Shown: piece by piece, positions 15,862 to 26,400 of the stretch
Position numbering within the stretch: the first letter of the stretch is position 1
Layout of the letters: each line of letters begins with the position of its first letter
Assembly: GCA_964586655.1 (NCBI GenBank)
Contig: CAZPGY010000008.1
Location: forward strand, 1-64,000
DNA from: JAJYSO01 sp964586655
GTDB lineage: Bacteria; Bacteroidota; Bacteroidia; Flavobacteriales; Flavobacteriaceae
DNA: 64,000 nt
Direction: 5' to 3'
Position numbers and translations under genes: made by a program
Notes under the pieces: model-generated
What the model saw: only the letters and a program-made list of their open reading frames with translations
What the model was told of the DNA's origin: nothing
Database searches by the model: none

Positions 15862-18312
15862 ATGCAAAATTTTGTCGATGTCATTTTACCACTTCCGTTA
15901 GACAAACAGTTTACCTATGCCATTACTGACAGTCAGGCCGGAAGACTTCGCCCCGGTATGCGAGTGGCCGTCCCATTTGGGAAAACAAAGGTTTATACCG
16001 GAGTAGTAGGGAAAATTCACCAAACTCGTCCCAAATTTTACCAAGCCAAACTGGTAGAGGAAATTTTGGAGGAAACTCCTTTACTGACTTCAACACAACT
16101 CCGATTTTTTAAGTGGATCGCCGATTATTATAGTTGTGGGGAAGGAGAAGTGCTGCGAGCCGCTTTGCCCAGTGCTTTTCTCCTGCAGTCAGAAACAGTT
16201 ATTGAACTCAATGAAGGAACAGACCCTGAATCACAGGAACTGACGGATGAGGAATATTTAATTTTTGAGGCTTTACAACGCCAAGCCATACTCAAGACTC
16301 AGGAGGTGATGGATATTTTGGGGAAGAAATCTGTTTTACCGGTATTGAACAAAATGGTGAACAAAAAATTGATTGTGGTCAATCAGGAATTGTATAAAAA
16401 ATACAAACCCAAATTAATACGCTATGTACGTTTGGCCGAGAGTTATCAGACTGATGCGGGAATCAACACCGTGCTTGATCAATTGAGTCGAGCTCATAAA
16501 CAACGTCAGGTAATCATGGCTTTGTTTTCGATTCAGGCCCAATCGAGTAAACCCATTCGCCGAAAAGATTTGCAGGAGAAAGCAGAAACCTCAGCGGCTA
16601 CCGTAAAAGCTTTGATCGACAAAGGGATTTTGGAGGAATATCATCTCAAAAAAGATCGGATTGATTATGCAAAAGAAGCTTCACAGCTGCGATTGGAATT
16701 GACCGCTGAACAAGAAAAAGCTTATGCCAAAATTCATCATTCCTTTGAAGCAGGAAAACCTTGTTTGCTTCACGGGGTTACTTCTTCGGGGAAAACAGAA
16801 ATCTATATCAAACTGATTCAGGAGGCCTTGGAGCGGGGAAAACAAGTGCTGTATCTGGTTCCCGAAATTGGATTAACCACCCAACTTATTGTCCGTTTGC
16901 AGGGTTATTTTGGGAAAGAAGTGATGGTGTATCACAGTAAATACTCTGTCAATGAAAGGGTAGAAATATACAACCATGTGTTGCATAAAGACAGGGGAAA
17001 AATTGTGATTGGCGTTCGCTCCTCCATTTTTTTACCTTTTCAAGACTTGGGATTGATTGTGGTGGACGAAGCTCATGAACATACCTTTAAGCAGTTTAAT
17101 CCGGCGCCGCGTTATCATGCCCGAGATGCAGCGGTGGTTTTGGCACATCTCTTTGGCAGCAAGCTTTTATTGGGATCGGCTACGCCCAGTTTAGAAAGTT
17201 ATCACAATGCCAAGCGTGGAAAATATGGACTGGTGGAGCTCAAAAAACGTTATGGTCGCGTGATTCCCCCTAAAATTGAGCTCATCAATATTAAAGATAA
17301 ATACAAGCGTAGAAAAATGACCGGACATTTTTCAGATACGCTGATTGAGGCCATTAAAACTACTTTGGAAGAAGCCAAGCAGGTTATTCTCTTTCAAAAT
17401 CGCCGTGGCTATTCACCTATTTTGGAATGCCAAACCTGTGGACACTCGCCACAATGCCCCAATTGCGATGTCAGCCTCACCTTTCATCGACACAATAATT
17501 CTTTGCGCTGTCATTATTGTGGATATCACATTGCTATGCAAAAACAATGTATGGCTTGTGGTAGTACCGATTTGTCTACCAAGGGTTTGGGGACAGAACG
17601 GGTGGAAAAAGAACTCAATGATCTTTTCCCCGATTACCATATCGGTCGAATGGATTTGGATACGACCCGCGGGAAATATGGATATGAAAAAATAATCAGT
17701 GCTTTTGAACAAAAAGAGATCGATGTGTTGGTGGGTACACAAATGCTGGCCAAGGGCTTAGATTTTAGAGAGGTAGATTTGGTGGGTGTAATGAATGCTG
17801 ACAGCTTACTTAATTTTCCTGATTTTCGTGCCCATGAACGCAGTTTTCAATTATTGACACAAGTGGCCGGTAGGGCAGGGCGAACAGAAAAACAAGGAAA
17901 AGTATTGATTCAAACCTATAATCCCGATCATGCGATCTTGCGTCATGTACTTGAAAACGATTATATCGCCATGTATGACGAACAAATGCAGGGGCGTTAT
18001 CAATTTTCTTATCCTCCGGTTTTCCGATTGATAAAAATTAGTTTGAAGGGGCGGAATTACAATACGGTAAATGAGGCGGCAGACTGGTTGGCCAAAGGAT
18101 TGCAGCACACTTTTAAAGATTATGTCCTTGGTCCCGAATTTCCACCGGTGGCGCGAATTCGCAATCAATATTACAAAGTGATTATACTGAAAATTCCTCC
18201 TAAGCAATCTTTAAAAAAGACCAAAGATTATTTGCATAAAATTCTCAAGTCATACCATGCGATCCCTGCTTATCGCAGTGTGCGGGTAATCTTAAATGTA
18301 GATCCATATTAG
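15862..18312 (+). CDS. priA: Primosomal protein N' (PriA replication restart helicase)
   Basis: The 816-residue 3'-5' helicase reloads DnaB at stalled forks. An N-terminal DNA-binding domain (~1-100) is followed by the helicase core with Walker A GVTSSGKTE (~310), VVDEAHEHTFKQ, LGSATPSLES and QVAGRAGR. The zinc-binding insert has CQTCGHSPQCPNC and CHYCGYH...CMACGS. The C-terminal domain is complete. It is slightly longer than E. coli PriA, as usual in Bacteroidota. ATG 15862 (MQNFVDVILPLPLDK) is the natural start. Confidence 0.97.
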   Translation: MQNFVDVILPLPLDKQFTYAITDSQAGRLRPGMRVAVPFGKTKVYTGVVGKIHQTRPKFYQAKLVEEILEETPLLTSTQLRFFKWIADYYSCGEGEVLRAALPSAFLLQSETVIELNEGTDPESQELTDEEYLIFEALQRQAILKTQEVMDILGKKSVLPVLNKMVNKKLIVVNQELYKKYKPKLIRYVRLAESYQTDAGINTVLDQLSRAHKQRQVIMALFSIQAQSSKPIRRKDLQEKAETSAATVKALIDKGILEEYHLKKDRIDYAKEASQLRLELTAEQEKAYAKIHHSFEAGKPCLLHGVTSSGKTEIYIKLIQEALERGKQVLYLVPEIGLTTQLIVRLQGYFGKEVMVYHSKYSVNERVEIYNHVLHKDRGKIVIGVRSSIFLPFQDLGLIVVDEAHEHTFKQFNPAPRYHARDAAVVLAHLFGSKLLLGSATPSLESYHNAKRGKYGLVELKKRYGRVIPPKIELINIKDKYKRRKMTGHFSDTLIEAIKTTLEEAKQVILFQNRRGYSPILECQTCGHSPQCPNCDVSLTFHRHNNSLRCHYCGYHIAMQKQCMACGSTDLSTKGLGTERVEKELNDLFPDYHIGRMDLDTTRGKYGYEKIISAFEQKEIDVLVGTQMLAKGLDFREVDLVGVMNADSLLNFPDFRAHERSFQLLTQVAGRAGRTEKQGKVLIQTYNPDHAILRHVLENDYIAMYDEQMQGRYQFSYPPVFRLIKISLKGRNYNTVNEAADWLAKGLQHTFKDYVLGPEFPPVARIRNQYYKVIILKIPPKQSLKKTKDYLHKILKSYHAIPAYRSVRVILNVDPY

Positions 18313-18450
18313 AAAGAATCGGAACTGTATGTGGAGTTTTATGCCTAAAGGAGTAATTTGCATACCTAAGTAAATAAAACCGTTTAGGAGATTGTGGGAA
18401 AAGAATCCTTACATTCCCCGATAAAAGAGGGTTCATTTTGACAGAAATGG

Positions 18451-18458
18451 TATATTTG
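18451..18458 (+). promoter_or_regulatory. -7 box for the DoxX gene
   Basis: TATATTTG lies 24 bp before the ATG at 18483, which supports that ATG rather than the upstream in-frame codon at 18438. Confidence 0.45.
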
Positions 18459-18482
18459 CAAAATTTTTGTCAGGAAAAAGTT

Positions 18483-18899
18483 ATGCTAAAGTCATTTGTT
18501 TCTAAAAATCGAGAAGATTTAATCAGTATTGGCCTTTTTGTTTTTCGAGTAGGAGCTTGCGTTTTAATGCTTACTTACCACGGATTTAGAAAAGTAGAGA
18601 CCCTTTTTGTGGGAAATGAGATTGAATTTGTCAATCCCATTGGAATTGGGGTTACTCTTTCTTTTGTGTTAGCAGCTTTTGCCGAATTTATTTGTTCCAT
18701 ATTCATCTTGTTTGGTCTCTGGACGCGTTTAGCTTCTTTAATTTTGGTGATTAATATGGCTGTAGCTACAGTAGTGCTGGCGTCAGGAGGAGGAAATCCG
18801 GAACTTCCTATCTTTTACCTGTTGAGCTTCTTCTTGCTGTTTTGTACCGGAGCCGGAAAACATTCTATGGATTATAGAATTCAAAAGAAATTTCGTTAA
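18483..18899 (+). CDS. DoxX family membrane protein
   Basis: The 138-residue protein has four predicted transmembrane helices in the DoxX arrangement. It starts LISIGLFVFRVGACVLMLTYHG with a conserved Gly/Arg helix, then FVLAAFAEFICSIFILFGLWTR, ILVINMAVATVVL and LSFFLLFCTGAGKHSMD. DoxX proteins are small inner-membrane proteins tied to quinone or thiol redox in some bacteria, and the function here is unknown. The frame extends upstream to 18438, but the -7 box at 18451-18458 lies inside that stretch, so ATG 18483 is preferred. Confidence 0.85.
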   Translation: MLKSFVSKNREDLISIGLFVFRVGACVLMLTYHGFRKVETLFVGNEIEFVNPIGIGVTLSFVLAAFAEFICSIFILFGLWTRLASLILVINMAVATVVLASGGGNPELPIFYLLSFFLLFCTGAGKHSMDYRIQKKFR

Positions 18900-19097
18900 A
18901 CTTCAATCTGCATAACGAATAGTTTTACCAATAGGATTCCATTTAACTGATTAAATAATATCAACTTATTATCGGTTTTTCAAATCCTTCCATTTTTTAC
19001 GGTAAAAAAGAGTTTAGCGTAGATTGTTTTCTTTTTATTTATAAAAAAGGGCTTAGAAAAAGCGATATAATCCTATTTTAGCGGAAAATCATAATTT

Positions 19098-20138
19098 ATG
19101 TTAGATTTTGTAGTCATTGGTGCTGCTCAGGCAGGTTTATCCATGGCATATTACCTTAAAAAAATAAATAAAAACTTTTTAATTGTCGATAAAGAGCAGG
19201 AAATTGGTTTTTCTTGGCTCAATCGCTGGGACTCTCTCAAGCTCTTTACTCCTGCTGAATTTAATAAGCTTCCGGGAATGGATTTTCCGGCCCCAAAAGG
19301 GCATTACCCATCAAAATATGAAGTAGCCGAATACTTTAAAGCCTATGCCCAAAAGTTTGACTTCCCCGTTCAGCTCAATACCCTGGTTACTGAAGTGAAG
19401 AAGGAAAAAGGGGGGTTCTTGGTGAAATGCGGAGATGAGGTAATTAAAACCAAAGGCGTGATTGTGGGAACAGGACCCTTTCACATTCCCTATACGCCAC
19501 CCTGTGCGAAAAATATAGCCAATTCGGTTTTTCAAACACACAGTAATTATTATAAAAATCCCACTCAGCTGCAAGAAGGACCGGCATTGGTAGTAGGAGA
19601 TGGAGATAGTGGTTTTCAGATATTGAATGAAATTTCGAAAAACGGAAGGAAAACCTATTTCTCGGGAAACACGAAAGTACAAACATTGCCACAGGAGGTT
19701 TTGGGGAAGACTTTATGGTGGTGGTTTAGCAAAACCGGATTTTTAAGCATTAGTCGGGATACTTGGCTGGGCAAGCGGATTATGCATGGACGCCAACCGG
19801 TTATTGGAACCGATGTTAAGGGAATTCTATCTCGAAAAAATGTGCAAGCGGTCGGGTTTACAAATGATGCAGAAGGACAAACGATCTATACCGAAGAATC
19901 GACGCTGCGAGATGTGGAAAATATCATTTGGGCAACAGGCTACCGTCCGGATTTTACTTGGATCAAAGGCCTGGAACTAAAAAAAGATGGCTATCCCAAA
20001 AATCAACGCGGGGTCAGTCCGATTGACAATCTTTATTTCATTGGCTTACCTTGGCTCTATACACGAGGATCCGCAACACTTGGTGGTATTAAAAAAGATG
20101 CAAAATATCTCTGTAACTATATTTTGAAACAGGGGTAG
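19098..20138 (+). CDS. Flavin-containing monooxygenase-like oxidoreductase (CzcO/YhiN group)
   Basis: The 346-residue two-dinucleotide-binding protein resembles the COG2072 flavoprotein monooxygenase group. An FAD site VIGAAQAGLS lies at the N-terminus, an NADPH site VVGDGDSG in the middle (~169), and the late FAD-contacting segment is IWATGYRPDF. The first motif has Ala where the middle Gly of GxGxxG is usual. The family oxidises diverse small molecules and some members are linked to metal or potassium phenotypes; the substrate is unknown. It appears monocistronic. A 17-nt palindrome (TTTTTTAC-G-GTAAAAAA, 18993-19009) lies ~90 bp upstream. Confidence 0.85.
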   Translation: MLDFVVIGAAQAGLSMAYYLKKINKNFLIVDKEQEIGFSWLNRWDSLKLFTPAEFNKLPGMDFPAPKGHYPSKYEVAEYFKAYAQKFDFPVQLNTLVTEVKKEKGGFLVKCGDEVIKTKGVIVGTGPFHIPYTPPCAKNIANSVFQTHSNYYKNPTQLQEGPALVVGDGDSGFQILNEISKNGRKTYFSGNTKVQTLPQEVLGKTLWWWFSKTGFLSISRDTWLGKRIMHGRQPVIGTDVKGILSRKNVQAVGFTNDAEGQTIYTEESTLRDVENIIWATGYRPDFTWIKGLELKKDGYPKNQRGVSPIDNLYFIGLPWLYTRGSATLGGIKKDAKYLCNYILKQG

Positions 20139-20342
20139 AAGGGCTTAACAAATCCTCTTATGAAGGATGAATAGCACTCAAAAAAGAAAGCTGTTAACAA
20201 GGCACTTTTGAACCACAATCTATAAAAGAAGGAAAAAAATATTGACTATAGCGAGTGGCATAGTTGATAAAAGACGTCTTGTTTTTATTGTTTCTTTTAA
20301 AAAACTATCATAAATTTGCAAGTAGTGTAGTCTATAAATAAA

Positions 20343-20633
20343 ATGAGTAATTTGGTATCTACAATAGATTCGGTTCATGCGAAAGTTCAAAAGGTCTTTC
20401 AACAGTATGAGGGATACCGAGCGGAGATTAAAGATTTGAAAAGTCAGATTGCTCAACAAAAGGCCGATATGAAAAGCCTGCGGGAAGCGCTTAAAGCACT
20501 TCAACAAGATAATCAGGATTTAAAAACGGCCAATGCTATGCTTGGCAGTAATGAACACAAACGAGAAACGAAGTTGAAGATAAACAGTTTGATCCGGGAA
20601 ATTGATCAATGCATTGTTGAACTTTCAGAATAA
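20343..20633 (+). CDS. Small coiled-coil protein upstream of zapA
   Basis: The 96-residue protein is predicted almost entirely coiled coil: from about residue 25 to 75 it shows heptad spacing (YRAEIKDLKSQIAQQKADMKSLREAL). It has no signal peptide or membrane segment. It ends 6 bp before zapA, so the two are cotranscribed. The same kind of small coiled-coil gene precedes zapA in other Bacteroidota. A role in Z-ring assembly, similar in kind to ZapB, is inferred from context and shape only, since no sequence family with known function is recognised. Confidence 0.75.
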   Translation: MSNLVSTIDSVHAKVQKVFQQYEGYRAEIKDLKSQIAQQKADMKSLREALKALQQDNQDLKTANAMLGSNEHKRETKLKINSLIREIDQCIVELSE

Positions 20634-20639
20634 TATAAT

Positions 20640-20930
20640 ATGGCTGGAAGCTTAAAAATAAAAATTTCTATTGCAGATCGGATTTATCCCATGACCATAG
20701 ATCCCGAGCGAGAAGAGGGTTTGCGTAAAGCAGCCAAAAAAATTGAAGGGGTTATCAAACAATTTGAGAAAAATTATGCTGTGCGAGATAAGCAAGATGT
20801 CTTGGCCATGTGTGCCTTGCAATTCGCCGCAAAATCGGAACAGCAAACTATAGAAAACCAAGACCAGGTGGAATTGGCCGGAGAAAAACTGAAGGTCTTG
20901 GAGAAATTTATCGATGAGCACATCGGTTGA
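20640..20930 (+). CDS. zapA: Cell division protein ZapA
   Basis: The 96-residue protein bundles FtsZ protofilaments at mid-cell. The N-terminal globular part (LKIKISIADRIYPMTIDPEREEGLRKAAKKIEGVI) is typical ZapA, and the C-terminal half forms the coiled coil used for tetramerisation. It lies between a small coiled-coil gene and the 6S-like RNA, the same neighbourhood as E. coli zapA-ssrS. Confidence 0.93.
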   Translation: MAGSLKIKISIADRIYPMTIDPEREEGLRKAAKKIEGVIKQFEKNYAVRDKQDVLAMCALQFAAKSEQQTIENQDQVELAGEKLKVLEKFIDEHIG

Positions 20931-20962
20931 TACGTTCTTATTAAATAAATTTATTTTACTTT

Positions 20963-21152
20963 ACTGCCTGTATTAGTAATCATTTTTGAGAAACTCAGCA
21001 CTTTAACCTTTGAGAAAGGTGAGTCCGTGTTGTTAAAGCAAACCGTCCTCCACGAATGTGGTGTCAAGGCGGATCCTTGATCAGCCGGTTAGCCTTAAAC
21101 TTTAGAATCTAAGGGGTTTTATATAAAAGCATTACTAATGCAGGCTTTTTTT
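20963..21152 (+). ncRNA. ssrS: 6S-like RNA (6S-Flavo type)
   Basis: A 190-nt non-coding region between zapA and rny folds into a closed rod. GCCTGTATTAGTAAT (20966-20980) pairs over 15 bp with ATTACTAATGCAGGC (21131-21145), with one G-U pair, and seven Ts follow (21146-21152), so the closing stem also acts as terminator. The interior holds further short stems. Size, long closing stem, large internal region and location beside zapA match 6S RNA, which binds the RNA polymerase holoenzyme in stationary phase. A Flavobacteria-specific 6S family has been described, and I assign this RNA to it by context and shape. The exact 5' end is estimated. Confidence 0.82.
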
Positions 21153-21168
21153 ATTAACAGAGACAGAT

Positions 21169-22734
21169 ATGGAAACAATAATAATAGGAATAATAGCGGG
21201 TGTTATAGGGGTCGTGATAGGCTATATAGCAACCCGATATATCGAGAAAAAAAATGCTAATTCTATCATTAATGAGGCAGAAATTAAAGCCCAAACCCTT
21301 CTTAAGGAGGCAAAGACCGAAGGAGAAGGGATAAAAAAAGACAAGCTCCTTCAAGCCAAAGAAAAATTTATAGAGCTTAAGGCAGAGCACGAAAAGGTGA
21401 TTGAAGGGCGTGATAAAAAAATGGCCAAAGCAGAAAAACGCATCCGACAAAAAGAAACCAAGCTCTCCAAAGCACTTTCTAAAAACAGTAAACTCAATAA
21501 ATCACTGGAAGAAAGCGCGGCAGAATACCAGGAGCGTTTAACACATATTGAGAAACGAAAAGAAGAAATTGACAAAGCCCACAGCCGTCAGGTAAAACAG
21601 CTTGAGGTCATCAGCGGGCTCAACGCCGAAGATGCCAAAAAAGAGTTGATTGAATCGCTTAAAGCTACTGCCAAGACCGATGCGATGTCTTTAATTCAAG
21701 ATACTATTGAAGAGGCCAAAATGAGTGCTCAACAAGAGGCTAAAAAGATTATTATCAACACCATTCAACGGGTAGGGGCCGAGGAGGCAATTGACAACTG
21801 TGTCTCTATCTTCAATTTGGAGAGCGATGACATTAAAGGTCGAATTATCGGTCGTGAAGGACGTAATATCAGGGCACTTGAGGCAGCAACCGGAGTAGAA
21901 ATTATTATTGACGACACTCCGGAAGCGGTTATTCTATCCTGTTTTGATTCTGTGCGACGGGAAATTGCTCGCCTCTCACTGCATAAGTTGGTGACAGATG
22001 GACGAATTCATCCGGCGCGTATTGAAAGCGTGGTGAAAAAGACCCAAAAGCAAATTGAAGATGAAATAGTAGAAATAGGAAAAAGGACAGTGATAGATTT
22101 AGGGATCCACGGCTTGCATCCCGAATTGATTAAAACCGTGGGACGCATGAAATATCGCTCTTCTTATGGCCAAAACCTGCTGCAGCACTCTCGGGAAACA
22201 GCCAAATTATGCGGAATTATGGCCGCCGAACTCGGATTGAATGCAAAACTGGCCAAACGTGCGGGATTATTGCACGATATTGGGAAAGTACCTGAAACCG
22301 AGAATGAAACGCCTCACGCAATTTTAGGAATGCAATGGGCAGAAAAATATGGCGAAAAGCCAGAGGTTTGCAATGCTATTGGTGCACATCACGACGAAAT
22401 AGAAATGGAATATTTGCTGTCGCCCGTTGTTCAAGTTTGCGATGCCATTAGTGGTGCCAGACCCGGAGCCAGACGACAGGTGATGGATTCTTATATCCAA
22501 CGGCTCAAGGATTTAGAAAATACCGCATTTGGGTTCAACGGTGTCGAAAAAGCTTATGCTATCCAAGCCGGACGCGAACTTCGAGTGATTGTGAACAGTA
22601 ATATTGTAGATGATGAGAAAGCGTCTAAACTCTCCTTCGAAATCTCTCAAAAAATACAAGCCGAAATGACCTATCCGGGACAAGTGCAAGTAACCGTAAT
22701 TAGAGAACACCGAGCCGTTGAAATTGCTCGTTAA
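21169..22734 (+). CDS. rny: Ribonuclease Y
   Basis: The 521-residue membrane-anchored endoribonuclease initiates mRNA decay. Residues 1-25 (METIIIGIIAGVIGVVIGYI) form the N-terminal transmembrane anchor, and ~30-190 is a long charged coiled coil. A KH domain follows (GRIIGREGRNIRALEAATGVE, ~223-243), then an HD domain with LLHDIGKVPE and GAHHDE carrying the metal ligands. Length is standard. It begins 17 bp after the 6S-like RNA terminator, so its promoter must lie in the RNA region or transcription must read through. Confidence 0.97.
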   Translation: METIIIGIIAGVIGVVIGYIATRYIEKKNANSIINEAEIKAQTLLKEAKTEGEGIKKDKLLQAKEKFIELKAEHEKVIEGRDKKMAKAEKRIRQKETKLSKALSKNSKLNKSLEESAAEYQERLTHIEKRKEEIDKAHSRQVKQLEVISGLNAEDAKKELIESLKATAKTDAMSLIQDTIEEAKMSAQQEAKKIIINTIQRVGAEEAIDNCVSIFNLESDDIKGRIIGREGRNIRALEAATGVEIIIDDTPEAVILSCFDSVRREIARLSLHKLVTDGRIHPARIESVVKKTQKQIEDEIVEIGKRTVIDLGIHGLHPELIKTVGRMKYRSSYGQNLLQHSRETAKLCGIMAAELGLNAKLAKRAGLLHDIGKVPETENETPHAILGMQWAEKYGEKPEVCNAIGAHHDEIEMEYLLSPVVQVCDAISGARPGARRQVMDSYIQRLKDLENTAFGFNGVEKAYAIQAGRELRVIVNSNIVDDEKASKLSFEISQKIQAEMTYPGQVQVTVIREHRAVEIAR

Positions 22735-22899
22735 AAATTTGTAATGCCCAAAAATGGTTTACGACTTGGCTTAAGTGTTCTAATGTATTGGTGATTAGCA
22801 TTTTACGGCATAGGTTCACAGTCTTTCATTCTCAATTTATAGACCGGGCTGTTGCGAGTCTTCTCTTTTATGAGAGGGTGAATGTTTTGGAATTTGAGA

Positions 22900-23388
22900 T
22901 TACTGCTTTTTAGCTTTGTTTTTAAAGAATAAAGCAATGATGGCAGAAAAGAAAAGGCCAAAGGAAAGATCGGTAAAAACAGCTTGAATGATATAAAACT
23001 TCATGCTGTAAAGTTGCTTGGCACTTGATTCCGGCATTCCTTTGCTGACTTGATATTCAATCATATTTTGAAAATAATCCGGAGAGATATAGTGGTAGAT
23101 AAAGAACTGTACCATAGGCGATAAAATGGTAACCAAAACGGCAAGCATGGCGCCACAAATAAAACCTTCTTTCCAGGTCATGGCTCGTTCGTAATAATTT
23201 TTACGTTTTTCCCGCATCGCTGCGGTAATGGCGAGAATGTAAAGGAGTAGCACAGCAATAAAATGATACAAGGTTTCATTTTGAATTTGGGCATCGTGCC
23301 ACCCCATATCGCTTTCAATAAACATCCATCCCAACAGGAAAAGGCTGTATAATAAACTCCAACGCAGTTCTATTTTAAAATTTTTCAT
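22900..23388 (-). CDS. DUF4199 family membrane protein
   Basis: The 162-residue protein has about four transmembrane helices (near residues 10-26, 42-60, 75-98 and 138-156), with the conserved pattern of the Bacteroidota DUF4199 family (WKEGFICGAMLAVLVTIL; MIEYQVSKGMPE). The function is unknown. It lies downstream of secA in the same direction, but the strong terminator at 23418-23451 separates them. Confidence 0.82.
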   Translation of the reverse strand: MKNFKIELRWSLLYSLFLLGWMFIESDMGWHDAQIQNETLYHFIAVLLLYILAITAAMREKRKNYYERAMTWKEGFICGAMLAVLVTILSPMVQFFIYHYISPDYFQNMIEYQVSKGMPESSAKQLYSMKFYIIQAVFTDLSFGLFFSAIIALFFKNKAKKQ

Positions 23389-23417
23389 GATGTGTTTTTT
23401 TCTTCCGCAACGAAATT

Positions 23418-23451
23418 AAAAAAAATCCCGAACCATCTTATGTTCGGGATT
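23418..23451 (-). terminator. Rho-independent terminator of secA
   Basis: On the minus strand a perfect 10-bp stem, AATCCCGAAC / GTTCGGGATT with an 8-nt loop, is followed by eight Ts. It lies 25 bp after the secA stop. Confidence 0.9.
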
Positions 23452-23475
23452 GTTGATTGTTGGTCATAAAATCGA

Positions 23476-26400
23476 TTATTCGTCAATAAGTACCCATTCT
23501 CCTTTTTCAATTAAGGGAATAGCTTGCTTGTATTTGATCGATTTGTTTTCACCGGTTTTGACATTTTTGATCGTTACGCGTTCGTTGCGACCAATTTTTG
23601 GTTTCTCTCTAACAATGGTTTCGGTTACTTGTGGCTGACTTTGTGCTTGACCGGCAGCTCGATTTTGTTGAGCCCGTTCATTCATATTTGGGAGTTCTTC
23701 CCTGCTGGTTTGAATATTTTTATCGGGCCCCTTTTCGCGCGCTTCCTGGATATTGGCTTCTTGTTGTGGAATCTCCCCCCTAAACAAGAAGGAAACCACA
23801 TCTCTGTTTACTTTGTCCAAGGTTTCTTTAAACAATTCAAAGGCTTCAAATTTATAAATCAGCAAAGGATCTTTTTGTTCGTGAACGGCCAATTGAACAC
23901 TTTGTTTTAAATCATCCATTTTACGGAGATGCGTTTTCCAGGCATCATCAATAATGGCCAAGGTAATATTTTTTTCAAAATCGTTGATCAGTTGCTTGCC
24001 GTCAGATTCATAAGCCTTTTCTAAATTGGTGGCTACCTGTAGGGTTTTCTCGCCATCAGAGAAGGGGACCGCAATATTTTCAAAGCTGTTGGTCGGATCT
24101 TCATAAACGTGTTTGATAACCGGATAAGCCAATTTGGCACTGCGTTCCATACGTTCTTCATAATTGGCATAGGCTGCTTTATATACCTTTCCGGCCAATT
24201 GTAAGTTTGCTGTTTTTTGGAACTCTTCTTCAGTTATCGGCGAGTCCATGGAGAAGTAGCGTCGGGTTTCAAATTTGAAATTGTCATAATCCTCTCCTGC
24301 TTTGTTGACTTCGACAATATTTTCAGCCAAATCAAAAATCATATTGGCAATATCAACTTTGAGGCGTTCTCCAAAAAGAGCGTGATAACGGCGTTCATAG
24401 ATAACTTCTCGTTGGGCGTTCATGACGTCGTCATATTCGAGTAGGCGCTTACGAATTCCAAAGTTGTTTTCTTCCACCTTTTTTTGCGCTCGTTCGATAG
24501 AGCGGGAAATCATTTTATGTTGAATCACTTCGCCTTCTTCCAGCCCCATGCGATCCATCCACTTGCCAATTTTTTCACTTCCAAAAAGGCGCATCAGGTT
24601 GTCCTCCAAGGAGACGAAAAATTGAGAACTTCCCGGATCTCCTTGACGACCGGAACGCCCGCGTAACTGGCGGTCGATTCGTCGAGAATCGTGACGTTCT
24701 GTACCTACAATGGCTAAACCACCGGCCTCTCGGGTGTCATCGCTTAATTTAATATCAGTACCACGGCCGGCCATGTTGGTGGCAATGGTAACAATTCCCG
24801 ATTTACCGGCATCTTCTACAATTTGCGCCTCTTGTTTATGCCGCTTGGCATTCAAAACATTGTGTTTGATTTTTCTGATGTTCAGCATGCGGCTGAGGAG
24901 CTCTGAAATTTCAACGGAGGTTGTCCCGATAAGTACCGGTCTTCCTGCTTTAGAAAGCTTAGTAACCTCTTCAATAACCGCATTGTATTTTTCGCGTTTG
25001 GTTTTGTAAACCAAGTCATCGCGGTCATCGCGGGCAATGGGCTTGTTGGTGGGTATTTCAACCACATCTAACTTGTAGATCTCCCAAAACTCTCCTGCTT
25101 CAGTTACCGCCGTACCCGTCATACCGGCCAGTTTGCGGTACATTCTAAAATAATTTTGCAGGGTAATGGTTGCAAAAGTTTGGGTGGCGTCTTCAATTTT
25201 TACATTTTCTTTGGCTTCGATGGCTTGGTGGAGTCCGTCACTATAACGCCTTCCGTCCATAATACGACCAGTTTGCTCATCGACGATTTTTACCTGATTA
25301 TCGATAACGACATATTCATCATCTTTTTCAAATAGGGTATAGGCTTTTAAAAGCTGGTTCATCGTGTGGATGCGTTCACTTTTAATGGCAAAATCACGGT
25401 AGAGTTCGTCTTTCTTTTCCGCTTCTTCCTCTTCCGAAAGCCCCATTTCTTCGATTTTGGAAATTTCCATTCCCATTTCCGGCATGATAAAGAAGTTGGG
25501 GTCGTCTTCTTTGCTCGATAAGAAATCTACCCCTTTGTCGCTCAAATCGATTTGATTGTTCTTCTCTTCAATCACAAAATACAGTTCCTTATCAACCTTG
25601 GGCATTTCTCGGTTGTTGTCTTGCATATAGTGATTTTCTGTTTTTTGGAGAATTTGACGGATGCCCTCCTGACTCAAATACTTGATGAGTGCTCTGTTTT
25701 TAGGCAAACCGCGGTACACTCTCAAGAGCAAAAAACCACCGTCTTTGGTGTTGCCTTCGGCAATAAGATTTTTGGCTTCGGAAAGCACGCCCACCAGATA
25801 TTTGCGTTGTACCTCTACCAATTTGGCAATTTGCGGTTTGAGCTCATTAAATTCGTGTTGGTCTCCTTTGGGAATGGGACCCGAAATAATTAGTGGTGTT
25901 CGAGCGTCGTCTACCAACACAGAGTCCACCTCATCCACAATTGCATAATGATGGGGCCGCTGTACCAAATCTTCCGGGGAATGACTCATGTTGTCACGCA
26001 AATAATCAAAACCAAATTCATTGTTGGTTCCGTATGTAATATCGGCATTATAAGCTTTTCTTCTTGCTGCGGAATTGGGCTTGTGATAGTCTATACAATC
26101 AATAGAGAGCCCGTGAAATTCAAATAGAGGTCCCATCCAAGCGCTGTCTCGTTTGGCCAAATAGTCGTTAACTGTGACCAAGTGGACTCCGCGTCCGGTC
26201 AGGGCATTTAGGTAGACCGGCAGTGTAGCAACCAAGGTTTTTCCTTCACCGGTTTGCATTTCGGCAATTTTGCCCTGGTGCATGGCAATCCCTCCAATGA
26301 GCTGTACATCATAATGTATCATGTCCCATTTGATTTGTTTTCCGGCCGCATCCCACGAATTGGACCAAATGGCTTGATCTCCTTCAAGGGTAATATAGTC

